From the NCBI GenBank assembly GCA_004352715.1, contig SCFE01000086.1:1080188-1144187 (forward strand): 64,000 bases of DNA, given 5' to 3'. Numbering within the stretch: position 1 is the stretch's first letter; every line of letters begins with the position of its first letter. The stretch comes from Hofstenia miamia. Taxonomy: Eukaryota; Xenacoelomorpha; Acoela. Both the position numbers and the translations under genes were made by a program. Below, one piece after another: positions 22,892 through 34,474 of this stretch. Below the pieces are notes generated by a model. It ran no database searches. It worked only from the letters and a program-made list of their open reading frames with translations, and was not told the DNA's origin.

Positions 22892-23066
22892 TATATATAT
22901 ATATATATATNNNNNNNNNNNNNNNNNNNNNNNNNNNNNNNNNNNNNNNNNNNNNNNNNNNNNNNNNNNNNNNNNNNNNNNNNNNNNNNNNNNNNNNNNN
23001 NNNNNNNNNNNNNNNNNNATATATATATATGGAAAAAATATTATGATTAAAATGCTAGTGGCAGGC
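22892..23066. repeat. (TA)n, 108-N gap and arm 1 of a 37-bp inverted repeat
   Basis: A (TA)n tract runs into a gap at 22911-23018 and resumes to 23029. The next 37 bases (23030-23066, beginning TGGAAAAAATATTATG and ending GTGGCAGGC) recur in perfect inverted orientation at 26398-26434, directly against the next gap. Confidence 0.8.
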
Positions 23067-24410
23067 ATCTTCAATAATATTTCGACCTTGAGCATAAATT
23101 AAAAAGATTTAAATTTCATTATCCTTATTATTGCATCAAACAGAAATAATTGCACCCTAAGGGAAGCATTTCCGCGTAAATGGTCATGTTTTGCTATTTG
23201 TGGTTTTGTAGTGTGGTGCGATCCTTGGTTAAAAACAGGCCTTTGCTAAAAAGTTTGGGCGCTGGATGCCCTGGCGCTCCTCGAAATAACGGGTCAGTGA
23301 CCATCCCAGAGAATATAAAAAACAAAACCCAGCAAAATTACCCAAGATGCAACTTTGATGGTAATTACATGCAACATAATTATCTGTTTTTATCTCTATT
23401 TTTTCAATTACTGCCTGTGAGTCCAAAATTCCTTAGGCGGAAAATGAAATAAATAAAGGAGCTATCTCTTGTCCTTGAAGGGATTATAGAGAAAACGTGT
23501 AAAATAGAAAATTGTCATTGAATTCATTGCCTTAGCCTTAAAATAAGCTTGAAAATACATGATTGTCAGTCCAGAGTACATTTTAGTACATTTTAGAAGC
23601 ATTTTGGAAAATATTGTAACATGGCTGGGATTCACGCAAGTCCTTTTGCTAATTGAACGCAGCTAAAGCTGTTCTCTATTTACTATAATTACTTGGTGTT
23701 ATATACAAGTTGTTATAAACATATTTACAAATTTAAAAACTAATCTAAAAACACTTGGTCTGACCGGTAGTAACAACCAGTACCTGATGCTACAATATTA
23801 AATAATCATCTCTTTATATTTATTAAAAATTTTAACTTTTTGCGTCTCCTGAAAATGCTATTTCCTACACTAAAACTTTCATCTTTATGCTAAAAGAAAA
23901 ACAAAGACAGTTTTCGAAAGCCGAATTGAATATTTAAGACTTGTCGAAGCGTTTTTTGCATTTTCAAAATGATTTGAACATAATTAGTACAAAAAGGAGA
24001 AAGAATGTAGCTATCTTTCACTATTTTCAGATATGATATTTTCGACAAGAATTGTAGAATACATTGAGCGAAAAAATAAAAAAATCTTCGACAATTCATA
24101 TGTCTTTCTTCAGTTCAATACGCCATGCTCCATTCTTATAACTCTATCAGTCAAAAACCTATTAAAATTTTTACAATGACAAAATTTCAAGTGCCAATAC
24201 TATAAGTCGAACGCACAAAAAATACGACAACGAAATCAAGATAAATGAATCTTTTTTATTTTACGTATGTGGTGGAAATTTCATGCAAATTGGACTAAAA
24301 CTAAAAATGTTTTTGAAAAACTGGTACGGCCTTCTCTTTAAACCTAACAGTTACAAATCTGTCCATTTCTGGTTTTGTAGGTATTCAAGACTGAATTTTG
24401 AGCGCATATT
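23067..24410. other. Non-coding stretch, nothing recognised
   Basis: Two overlapping open frames at 23180-23452 (plus) and 23229-23426 (minus) lie in slightly GC-richer DNA but match no family I know. The remainder is AT-rich. Confidence 0.4.
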
Positions 24411-25009
24411 CAGTCTTGGCCAAAAGTTTGTAACATTTTCATATTGGTATTCTAATGATATTTCTCATATAAACTTTTGTACTACTATAAATAGTACATT
24501 AAAATAAATAGTAAGATTGTTTACCCAAAAAAAATTTTGTTATGTTACACTCATATCCCTTATTTGCGTGGTTAATTTGAATAAATCAAGATGAAAAAAG
24601 CACTTGAATTATCGAGAGAACTACTACTTCAAATAGCTATTTTGAAAGAAGGAGATACAAAGTGAAAGATATTGCTGCTAGATACAACGTAACACATAGC
24701 TATATTGTCAAAACTTTGCAGAGAATCACTGTCAAAGGCGCTTTCTCTTCTAAATCGCGATCAGGTCGCCCATGAGTTACCACGCCTTAGGGCGACAGAC
24801 GTATTCATCGTCAATTTCAAATGAATCCCTTTGCTAACTTAACTCAAATTGCTGCTGAATTAAACATTCAAATTATTGTAAACTAATAGTGTTTTTAGTT
24901 AGAAATATATTTTTCATTTATAGGGGTATTGTTTTAGATAAAAAAAAATTATCAGATTATCAAAAAATATGTGTTTTCAAAAAATTTTTCAAACTTTTGG
25001 CCAAGACTG
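24411..25009 (+). mobile_element. Tc1-family deletion derivative with perfect 20-bp TIRs
   Basis: Terminal inverted repeats CAGTCTTGGCCAAAAGTTTG (24411-24430) and its exact complement at 24990-25009. TA follows the right end as expected; on the left the bases are TT, so one side of the TA duplication has mutated. Inside, from 24591 on plus, is the N-terminal part of a Tc1 transposase: MKKALELSRELLLQIAILKE, then VKDIAARYNVTHSYIVKTLQ (first helix-turn-helix), SKSRSGRP (the GRPR-like AT-hook) and FQMNPFANLTQIAAELNI (start of the second helix-turn-helix). One shift and two stops are present. The catalytic domain is deleted, leaving a 599-bp non-autonomous element. Confidence 0.85.
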
Positions 25010-25892
25010 TAATTGTAACTGCATTATTAATTGACTTTTTAGAGAAATTTTTAAATTTTTGAACGTGCCATATCTCTCACCTCCGACAAAAATATTCGAA
25101 GTATTAATGCTGCAATCATGTACTCGCGGTCTTGTACACAATACTCATTTCCTTAAATATTCCGATCAATTTTTTATCCAAGATCCCGCGATTTCCGTAT
25201 TTTTCATATTGTCAAAATACCGCGGTATCGGTTTCAGCATTGGTATACCGCAGGACTCAAATCAGAAGTTATCAAATTTTGAAAAAAAAAACACTCATTG
25301 TTTAGTAAGTTCTTTAAGTTAACCAAAACATGATGCATCTTGCATCATTTTTTACTACAGATAACAGAGGTGATAGCACCTTTCCAAATTCAGAAGACCT
25401 GTAACTAAATCGCTTGGATTCTTGAAAACTACAATGGGCATACAATTGAGCGCAAAACTAGTTTTGTTAAGCATATTACATTTATTGTTTTACTCTTCTA
25501 TTTTCAGGCAATATTGCAAAATCTAATCCTACACAATATTTTTATTTTTTCATTCACTATACAATTTTTTGTTTCTTATAGTTGCATTTTGAATGTTAAA
25601 ATGTTAAAATAAGCCTCATTGAAAAGCTCTGATTGGTGAGGCAAGCTGAGCTTAAAAATTTCAGCTCGTTGACAAGTCTGCTCTAGGGTGTATCTCCCAA
25701 TTGGAAAATTGCTTCAACTTCAACAAAATTTACTGTTTTGAGAAACTACAAAATTTTCCCTAATGTGTGAAATATAGTGGCAATTGAAATTGCTTTTTCT
25801 AAACCTATCTTTAAGTTTATTATTTTGTATACAATAGTACTTGAATTTCAAAATAGCCTATACATGGAATAAATAACAGCAAATGTAACTGT
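25010..25892. other. Non-coding stretch; CGGTATACCG-rich patch
   Basis: Around 25180-25255 are several ACCGCGGTATCGG and GGTATACCGC words, again a GC-rich motif cluster of the kind seen at hAT ends here. No partner end was established. The open frame at 25059-25322 has no recognisable domain. Confidence 0.4.
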
Positions 25893-26130
25893 TAGAGAGT
25901 GACAATATGAGGTTATCATGGACCCGAACCCGAACAGATCCGAATATTCCTTCCCCAAACCCGACCCGAAACGTAAATTTTGATTCGCAATGCTCACGCG
26001 TTGGATCATTTTCTAATAGGGCAAACATAGCTATTAATTGGTATTACTTAACGTCTGAGATCGTTTTCAAATGGAGTGTTGGATGACATCCGTTTCTTTT
26101 GCATCAATCAATCCACGCTTTATACGAGAG
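25893..26130 (+). mobile_element. MITE with AGAGAGTGACA end, copy 2 (truncated)
   Basis: Starts TAGAGAGTGACAATATGAGG and contains ACCCGAACCCGAA and ACCCGACCCGAAACG, aligning in order with the minus strand of 18907-19262. Homology can be followed through GGTATTA to ATCAATCAATC near 26100. The far end lacks the terminal repeat and passes into a GAGAGAGGGAGAGAGA tract. Confidence 0.6.
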
Positions 26131-26212
26131 AGGGAGAGAGATATTTATTTCACCTTAATTGCAACCAAAAGGTTGATAAATATTAGGTAATAAATATAAA
26201 CTATGATTTACA

Positions 26213-26243
<31 letters not shown>

Positions 26244-26433
26244 NNNNNNNNNNNNNNNNNNNNNNNNNNNNNNNNNNNNNNNNNNNNNNNNNNNNNNNNN
26301 NNNNNNNNNNNNNNNNNNNNNNNNNNNNNNNNNNNNNNNNNNNNNNNNNNNNNNNNNNNNNNNNNNNNNNNNNNNNNNNNNNNNNNNNNNNNNNNNNGCC
26401 TGCCACTAGCATTTTAATCATAATATTTTTTCC

Positions 26434-26467
<34 letters not shown>
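26213..26467. repeat. (TA)n, 154-N gap, arm 2 of the inverted repeat, (TA)n
   Basis: (TA)n at 26213-26243 enters a gap at 26244-26397. The 37 bases after it (26398-26434) are the exact reverse complement of 23030-23066, followed by (TA)n at 26437-26467. Confidence 0.8.
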
Positions 26468-26475
<8 letters not shown>

Positions 26476-26535
26476 CTATCATTTCCCATATGTAACCAAA
26501 TTCATTGCTGCTATTTGATTGTAGACAAAACTTTT

Positions 26536-28090
26536 CTACATTCTGGAAATTCGATTAGGGAAGGAGTAATCACGAATGGTAAGTAAATTATAATCTAAAT
26601 ACCGTGTGTTTGACACAAAATGATTCAGTGGGTGATTTTCTTTATTTTGGATTTTTTGCCAAAGTTTAGTACAGCATGAATTTCGTCGATCACTTAGAGA
26701 TTGACACTTGCTGATAAGACATGCTGCTTCATATTTAAAATTCGGAAAAATTATACGCAGAGCACGCTTTTGAAATTCCAAATCCTTTGATTGTTCTTAT
26801 GTTATTGCGTTGCTCCAAACAAGAGAACAGTACTTTAGAACAGGGCGTATTAATGATGTGTAGATTTGGATTACTGTAGATGTGATGATGGAATACCAAA
26901 CCTTTTAAGAATTCGGAGGAAATTCAACCTTTTGGCGGCTTTTTAACTATGTGTAATATATTTTCTTCCCATGTGAGATTGTCTTGAAATACTAATCCAA
27001 GGAGTTTAGCTGATTGAACTCGCTGAATACTATCATCTGTTATTTGAAGTTCAGATGCTAAGATAAAGTTATGCAAGGGACAAATAGTAATTTCTTTTGA
27101 TTTTATTAGATTAAGTTGCATAAGCGATTTGCTGGCCCAATTTTTCACTCTGTGAACTAAACATTCAGATTCTAAAGGACTATCACGCGAGCAAACTTCC
27201 CAGATTGTTAGATCGTCCAAAATTTGACTCTGTCGGGCCAAAATTTCATTAAAGAGTTAACAAAAAGTATAAAAAGCCAAGGTCCAAGTTTGGTTCCTTG
27301 AGGTACTCCTGCATACAACGTATTCCACAATGAAAGTGTTCCGCAAGGTAAACGAACTCTTTGTTTACAACCCAGATAAGAAACTTATGATCCAGTTGCA
27401 TGTATGGTTGCTAACGTTAATTTCTTTCAGTCTGTTAATTGATATTGGATTACTAACTAAATCAAAAGCCTTTCTGAAGTAAATTAAAAATATTCGTATG
27501 TATTTCTGAAGTAAATTAAAAATATTCGTATGTATTGCCCAGCACTTTCCAATTAATTTATCCAATTATGTGCATCAAGGAGTGCATATAGGGTGGAACG
27601 ACCAGAGTTAACTCCATATTGTTTGGGATCTAGACTACTACATATTTTTTCAATAAGTTCCTTTTCCAATAAAACCTCCTCTGCTATTTTAGCAACAAGG
27701 TGTGTTATTGGAATTGGTCGAAGATCTTTTCTTACGTTTTTCACCGGCTTGTTTTTCTCTAAATAGGTCACATTAGCGCATGTAAAGGGGGAAGCATCAT
27801 ACGCTGAAAATGAATGATTTAATAAAGCAGATATGGGAAATGCCAGTTCACAACAGTATTCTTTGAGAATCCAGGTGGGAATGGTAATGCCTCGAATATC
27901 AGGACCTGTTGACTTAGGAATGTTTAATGCTTTCAGTTTCAGAAAAGTTTGATATTCACTGATAAATATAGGGTTTTCGTTTAAAGATGGAATCACCATA
28001 TCTGATGCAGATATCGGTTCATACTCGTTAGTAACAGTAGAAATCGGGTCGAGTTCAATTGGGTAACCGTTGTCACTGCTTAGAAACTGT
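26536..28090 (-). pseudogene. LINE (CR1/L2-like) reverse transcriptase, broken
   Basis: Minus-strand ORF2 of a non-LTR retrotransposon. 28090-27553: FLSSDNGYPIELDPIST, then NIPKSTGPDIRG (fingers), LLNHSFSAYDASPF, DLRPIPITHLVAKIAEEV and LDPKQYGVNSGRSTLYALLD. 27565-27365: RKAFDLVSNPISINRLKEIN (motif A region). Near 27310: GVPQGTKLGPWLFILFVN. 27241-26924: ILDDLTIWEVC in place of the usual Y/F-x-DD box, then LNLIKSKEITICPL and LLGLVFQDNLTWEE. 26781-26536: EFQKRALRIIFPNFKYEA and the C-terminal SLSDRR block. Most of the RT is present, but stops and shifts break it. A 31-bp direct duplication at about 27473-27535 interrupts motif A. Distinct from the 13984 LINE by its VDDLTxxEV-type core. Confidence 0.85.
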
Positions 28091-28811
28091 TTTTAGAAAT
28101 CAAGTACTTGTAACTACAGTCATTATTGATATTAATCATATAATATTCTTTGTGCATATTTATCATGTAAAAAGTACAATTATGAGAAAAATCAAAACAT
28201 TGAAATGCCTTTCTCGTAATTGCAATTTAAAATAAATGAATTATTCAAACAACGCTTAATTACTTCATTTAAAATTCGTTACAAGAATTATTCGAACATT
28301 ATTGTTTCCAAATTTGGTTCAAATATAATTATTATTACAAAATTGTGAGAGGAGGATTTTACAAAACAAACGTTGCATAAATATCGTTGTTTTTACGAAA
28401 GAGTAATATGAAATCTAAGGAAATTGACATCCGTGTATAGTATGAAATATCACAAAGACCAACATTATTTTTAGCAAACCTGCAAAGCTGCACAATAAAT
28501 TAACAAACGATGAATTTTGTAAAGAGAACAACCTAAGTTTGACAGACAATTTTAGCGTCTATTCTAGGCATTTAGAGGTTTGTTGAAAATGAGTGGATAT
28601 GTCAACAAGACTGCGATGAATTCAAAGTTGTATTAGTTGTCATGAACAAAGGCTGATGTACAGTCATTACTTGTTACGTTACGTTAAGTTGTTACTGCTG
28701 AATATGAGATCTTCATATTTTTGCAGAAGAGGGAACATCAGAGGTAGACAGTTTCCATACTTCAGTTAGCTTGTAGTAATTCAGGATAACTAATAACTAA
28801 ATATATTAAAT
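28091..28811. other. Non-coding stretch, nothing recognised
   Basis: AT-rich, between two LINE fragments of the same strand. No endonuclease block that would extend the 26536-28090 LINE was recognised. Confidence 0.45.
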
Positions 28812-29215
28812 AAATAGTAATGGACCCAGTACTGATCCTTGTGGTACTCTATGGTTTATTTCTAATGAATTTGATATTTTTGTTTGAGTTTCACATACTG
28901 ATATCTATTACTTAAATAACTATTTCATATTTCTATTATGAATCACTAAAATTATAAATCTGCTTTAACTTTTCCAATAAAATAGAATGGTTTATTGAAT
29001 TAAATGCCTTTGAAATATCTAATGATGCTATATATATTTTTTTTCAATCCTATCTAATTTTGACCTCCAGTCTTCAACAGCATAAATTAAGGCATCATTT
29101 GTAGAGGTTTTTTTCGAAATCCAAACTGATGTTTTGATATTAATTCATTTTGTTCCACATATAGGTTAATTTGGTTGAATAATAATTTTTCAAATATTTT
29201 ATTAATTATTCTTAA
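28812..29215 (-). pseudogene. LINE reverse transcriptase fragment
   Basis: Read down the minus strand: NKIFEKLLFNQINLYVEQNE then LISKHQFGFRKK (motif 2-3 region), LDISKAFNSINHSILLEKLK (motif A with its catalytic Asp) and RVPQGSVLGPLLFI (motif B). Motif C (the F/Y-ADD box) should follow below 28810 but is absent, so the copy is truncated on both sides. Frameshifts separate the blocks. Motif A (FNSINHSILL) differs from both other RT fragments here, so it is a separate family, possibly the same as 3623-4375. Confidence 0.75.
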
Positions 29216-29979
29216 ATAAAATTACTGTCCCATGCCACTGATGAGAATCTCGTTTAAAGGCAGCCTCTATAATTGGACAAAGGTTTTACCAATATTTTCA
29301 TGGTTTGCGCGAAAATTTGACAATGTTGTAAATTTGATATTGTTTTGCAATTTTTTTGTTTTAGTTGGAATCTTAGAACAACAAGACTGTTCTTCCATTA
29401 CAGATGGGGTAAGGAATGACAGGCAAATTTAATCAGAAAAAGCTCCGACAGGTTTCTGAGAATCCATCCGCACAAAGAAAGTTAATTCCTAAACAAGTAA
29501 GTGGCATAAAAATCCATGATAATTGCTGTTAAGGAACATTAACCCCCCTCATTGATGAGAGCTAACTCAGAATATTTTTTAAGTTAAAGGTGATTTCTCT
29601 CACTAGTTTTGAGTCAATATTTAATTAAGTAACCACCTTAGATTTAGCATCGGCACACAAATTTTCGGGCTAACTCCCATTTATTGAAAGTTGAATAGGA
29701 AAAACAATTTTGCCATTTTTAATAATTATTTTATCAATGTCTCTCCAACATTGTCATAACAATAGATTGCAATATATCAGTGCATTTGATTCCATGTATG
29801 AATTTCAAATCTATATTGTAGGTAATACATTGGATAAAACACTCTTTTAAAATTTGAGTCATTATTTTACATCTAGACTAAATGTAAATGGAAAATGTTT
29901 ATAGGCAGGCTCTAATAAATATTTTGATTCATCTGAAAAGTAGAATGTAATTAATTATTGATCTACCTTTACAGAGGAC
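29216..29979. other. Non-coding stretch, nothing recognised
   Basis: The open frame at 29232-29432 (plus) is unrecognised and probably chance. The rest is AT-rich. Confidence 0.45.
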
Positions 29980-29987
29980 TTTCATAT

Positions 29988-30437
29988 CAGGGTTGCCGTG
30001 GATCCAATCCAATCCTAAAAAAATGTTCATGGTTCGAATCATCAATGATTAAAACACAAGCGGGTTTCTTGAGTTGTTCTAAACAACTTAAAGAAGAGAG
30101 ATTGAAAACAACAAATGCCTTTCAATGCCTGTGATGTTTTAAACAAGACTTGATATTTTGATTATTATACCAAACCTGTAATTTCCTCTAGGATGCAATA
30201 TGATTGGTACCCACTCATAAATGTTGTAACATTTTCACTACAAAATGGTTACGACATTATTTTCTTTGTTGACTTTGAGCTATTTTATTTAAAAATTTAC
30301 AATAACAATTAAAAAAATTATTTGTTAGTCTTTATTTTTGATTCACAATGATCCATAGAAATCCATAAAATAGATTTTCTGATCCATATCTAGGATAGGA
30401 TAACTCCATATACAGATCTAGATCCACTGCAACCCAG
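29988..30437. mobile_element. hAT-like MITE with GTGGATC subterminal words
   Basis: Left end CAGGGTTGCCGTGGATC and right end, on the other strand, CTGGGTTGCAGTGGATC (15 of 17). Flanks TTTCATAT (29980-29987) and TTGCAAAT (30438-30445) match 6 of 8, weakly supporting an 8-bp target duplication. GATCC, GATCCA and TCTAGATC words recur near the right end. The 450-bp element encodes no protein. Its ends are close to those of 19633-20316 and 1824-2269, indicating related hAT families. Confidence 0.6.
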
Positions 30438-30445
30438 TTGCAAAT

Positions 30446-32714
30446 AGAACATTAGGCACGCCATTCCTGATATAGAATATGTGTAAGAAATAAGTTGTGA
30501 TCAGACCTCACTTTTTGAATATAAACTCTGAGTCTTTAACATTTGAGTACTTTCCAAAAAAAGGTTTGGCATGCTTTTAAGTTAGCTACAAATTAAATTT
30601 TAAATTTGGTAATTTAATGGTATTTGAATCGACATGTCAAATTATGACATTTCAAATGATACTAATAATAATGTAATTGATTGAGTATAAGTAAGAAACA
30701 TTTTAGTTTTATAATTTGAATTGTCTGGAGTGGATGATAGTGGGAAAGACATTTACTGAATTTAACTGGCTATTATGACAATCAATCGCAATAGTTTTTA
30801 TATTCTGGTTCAAAAAACGACATTACTGAAGTTATTGCAAACTTTCAAATTTTGTAAACTTCAATTTTTGTGTACAATAATACAGGTCAAAATAGGCCAT
30901 TATAATATAGACTATGCACTAATTCTTAATCTCAATAATTTTGACTCGATATCTGGCTATTGCGCGAAAGGTGCTTTGATGTTTTTTGTTATCTCAGTTT
31001 GACATTGCCAAATCCTGCTAAAATCAAATTCCGGAAATATACTTCACAATTGTTCAGTTAACCATTGATACTACAGATTATATACAGATGTTCCCAAATG
31101 AAAAGCTTCAGGCAATTTTGGAAATTCATTTTTTCTAAATGCGATGAATATATGGCAACTAGAATTCAACTATATTTCCATACAAACATTTATTAAAGAG
31201 ATTTATTCAAGGGATTTTATATCAACTACTCTAGATGCCATTCAAATTACTGTTAACTCTCTTATATCATAATTTCATCAATTAAGCTGTTCCTTCAATA
31301 CTTTCTCACAGCAATGAATAATTATCTGCTTGTTTTAATGTTAGCTAAGAAAGAAAATCTATTTTGCATTGTATTTTTCAGATTAATCTACCTAAGTTTT
31401 GGTTATCAGAATTTTTTATAAGCCAAAATTTGTTAATGGTAAGGAGTATTTTTCAATGAAATACAATATATTTTCTGATTTAAACATTATTAGTACAGAA
31501 AATGTGTAGGATTTTTATTGGAAGCAGATATTTTGAATTGGGTCTTGGTCAAGGTGTACATCTCTTACATCTTGGTTTAAGTTTAGGCTCAAATGTATAA
31601 ATCTTAGTTTTACTGGCCTAACGGCTATTATCTTTAAAAACTAATGCAGCATAGCTGCCAGTATATGATTGGCTTTGTAAGCTAAGTTTCATAAACTTGT
31701 AAATTATCATGATAAAAACTTTAATATTAAGTGACCGAGTTTCTCGATGTTCAGTTCCTAAACTAAGAAATTGTTATTCTAATTTTGAGATTTTTATACA
31801 AAATATTGAGATAGTTGGCATTTAGGAACTTTGTCAATGTCTTACTTGTTCCACCAAAATCAACATTTCGAGTGTAAGTGGGGTGACAATCAAATAATAG
31901 AAAAGTACCATGTTGAGTACCATATTAAGAAATCCTCTTTATCTAAATCAGAATTTCCCTAGTTTTACTTTCCAATATGCACTTAAATTCAATTACTTAA
32001 TATAATTAATTACTGGCAAATTAATACAATTTACCAGCAAGCTAAGTGTTTTACTATATTACATTGGGGCACACAAAACTGCAGCTTAGGTTTATGAAAC
32101 GGAAAAGATTCTCTTTATAAAACAAGTCTTCAATTATAAAATTCAACTAATGATGCACAGTTTGCAAAAGGAATAAAAAACTGAGATTTTTATGAAACCA
32201 GAGTTTTGGGCCTCAAAATATTAAATGCCTTGATTTGTAAGTTCCGATAGTAGTCTATGCTAAATGTTAGAGTTAAGATAGAACTATCAGCATGTCCATA
32301 AAAATTTTGATTGCTAAGTATGATGTTTTATAAACTCACGTTCTTTGATCGTATTGCTTATGACTTAGTTTAAGACCACTCGTACATTTATGAAATACAT
32401 GCATAAAAATAGTTAAGTTACTTCTTTGACTAATTCTCTAAGTTGAACAAAAACATTATTATAGATTTTAACAGGTACTGTTGCAAATATTAAACTAACA
32501 AAAATTCAACTTTAATACTTATGATAGATACATAGTCATTATTCAATTTTTTAGCTATATAATATTTGCTGTTAATTAAAATCACAAACACATGTTGTAA
32601 AGAAAATATATGAAGGATATGTTTTCCTCCTACATACAGAAAATATATTCAATAAAAAGATAAAACTAAAATATATATAACTTTTGCATTGGATGCGCTT
32701 TTTGGATTAAACTT
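30446..32714. other. Non-coding stretch, nothing recognised
   Basis: AT-rich throughout. The frame at 30775-31002 (plus) has no domain or splice context that I trust. Confidence 0.5.
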
Positions 32715-33440
32715 GGCAGAAATATTAGGCGGCAATGCTTTGACTCTTTTCAATTATAATACAAATTTGCCTAAAGAAACGATTCATAAAGACTTTTGCA
32801 GAGATGCCTATTTGTGCCATTCTTCCTCTGAAATCTCTAGAGCTGGGTTTCTGAGAATTACATAGTCTCTTAACGTCTTCCCTTGGCTCTGAATTATCGT
32901 TGCCCCATCCTATTGAATAAGCAATATCGGCGTTGTATGCGGTTGAGGGAGTTCCTGCGAACATATCGGTTAGTATTCAATTGTACTTAGGGAACCAGTA
33001 CATCTAGCTATAGGTTTATATCAATCACCCCGTATTGCTTTCAAAACCATTATGCACTATAGCGGAATTTAGTTGTCAAAATTTTTGACGTCTTTTAGTA
33101 GATTGACGAACATGGATAAAGTTTAATCCTTGATTCATCCGAAAAGACCACCATTTACCAATCTGAAACGGACCACTACAACTTAGTACGACAGAATGAA
33201 AGTTGTTTTTGAGTGTGAATTTGCCTTATTTTCGACTTCGAGAACAAAATTCCTCTTGCAATCAATTGCGGGTTAAATAACAAATTATTGATACATTGGA
33301 TTAATTTAGGACGTTGAAGTTTTAGTCCTTTGAGATCATAAAAGGATTTGCCAAAGATGTTAACAACTAGAGACCTTTCTTCCCGTTTTGTGAAGCGCTT
33401 TGTCACTTTTATCAATTTATTTGGGCGTTTTATCACTTTT
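32715..33440 (-). pseudogene. Tc1-family transposase, broken
   Basis: Read down the minus strand: 33436-33176 contains IKRPNKLIKVTKRF (a GRP-like hook) and the second helix-turn-helix NIFGKSFYDLKGLKLQ, then CINNLLFNPQLIARGILFSK. About 33150 contains VVFSDESRIKLYPC, the first catalytic Asp block of Tc1 enzymes. 32945-32725 is the C-terminal part: ALEISEEEWHK in one frame, then GISAKVFMNRFFRQICIIIE in the next, the 'eeW..i....~~L..sm..R...vi' ending. The middle with the second Asp and the Glu is mostly lost. Frameshifts and a deletion make it inactive. The lower part mimics a host exon; see the rejected list. Confidence 0.7.
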
Positions 33441-34474
33441 CCATTTATATTTAGAGCTTTGTCAGTAAAAAATATTATGGCACATTTTGATTAAATAAAC
33501 TTCATTTTCATTATACAAATACATTTTTTGCAGTTATTTATCAGTGTAAAACATCAAATTTTTTATATACATAAATGAATTTGGTTGGACCTTTCATTTC
33601 AAAATTCAAATTACAAAGCTATATTATCACTTTCAAGCACTATATTAAAACAAAAAACCAATACTTAGCTAATGAAAAATGTTTAGTAAACAAAATTAGA
33701 ACAACAGTTCTTGTAAACTCAAAAATTAACGGACGGTTTATTTATTACATTTCCTTTGCGCTTTTCCATTTTTGGACAGAATTTAAAGAAGCTCATTGAC
33801 TAAAAAGCATGCGCTTTCATTTAAGGCATTGCAATAACAATCTGTATAATATTTTTTCATTTTGGGACGGCGGAAACATTTAATTATATAAAATTTCAAT
33901 ATTTCCGATTGTTAAATCAGCAGATTGCAGCGTTGCTTACTTTTCATGTTTTTGGAAGGAAAATTCATGTTTTTGATAGTCAAATGATTTATAATGTTTT
34001 TGTCCTTCTAAAATTTATCAATTCCTAATTGTCATCAATATTCTTTTTTTGTAGAGTAACAAAAAACGTGAAAAAGACAAAGTGCTATATATATATTTTT
34101 TTTGGCAAATCTTATATAATTTACTCTAAAATCTGATGAAATTTTGCGAAACTTTTTTTCAATGATCCAATATTTACTTAATAATACAAGCATACATATA
34201 TTCTCAATTCAGGGTTTTGTAAACAAAATTGAAAAAAATGGCGCTTTGTCAGATATAGTGCCAATTTCTATTGAAATATAAGTGTATATATATATATATA
34301 TATATATATTTTTAAGAACCTCATCATGACCAAACATAAATCTTTGAAATTTTGCAGGGTAGAGTCTCAAATTTACCTACCCTCATGGAAAATATATTTT
34401 GAGTGAATACTGTGGGAGCAAGGGCCAAAAAATAGGTTTTTGTGGAAACAGTGCGATTCCCGCTAAATGCCTTA
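33441..34474. other. Non-coding stretch with (TA)n
   Basis: (TA)n at about 34284-34310. The frame at 33575-33799 (plus) is AT-driven and unrecognised. Confidence 0.5.

Noticed and set aside
22841-23102. Frames rich in Ile-Tyr repeats here and at 917-1129, 13521-13739, 26155-26421, 35201-35540, 38110-38521 and 40313-40633
   Set aside because: Translations of (TA)n tracts and gaps.
32725-32964. Apparent host terminal exon on minus, with a TACTAAC-like branch point and TTCGCAG acceptor
   Set aside because: Neighbouring frames read Tc1 transposase blocks (VVFSDESRIK upstream, EEEWHK and MNRFFRQICIIIE within), so it is the C-terminal part of a broken Tc1 enzyme and the splice-like motifs are chance.
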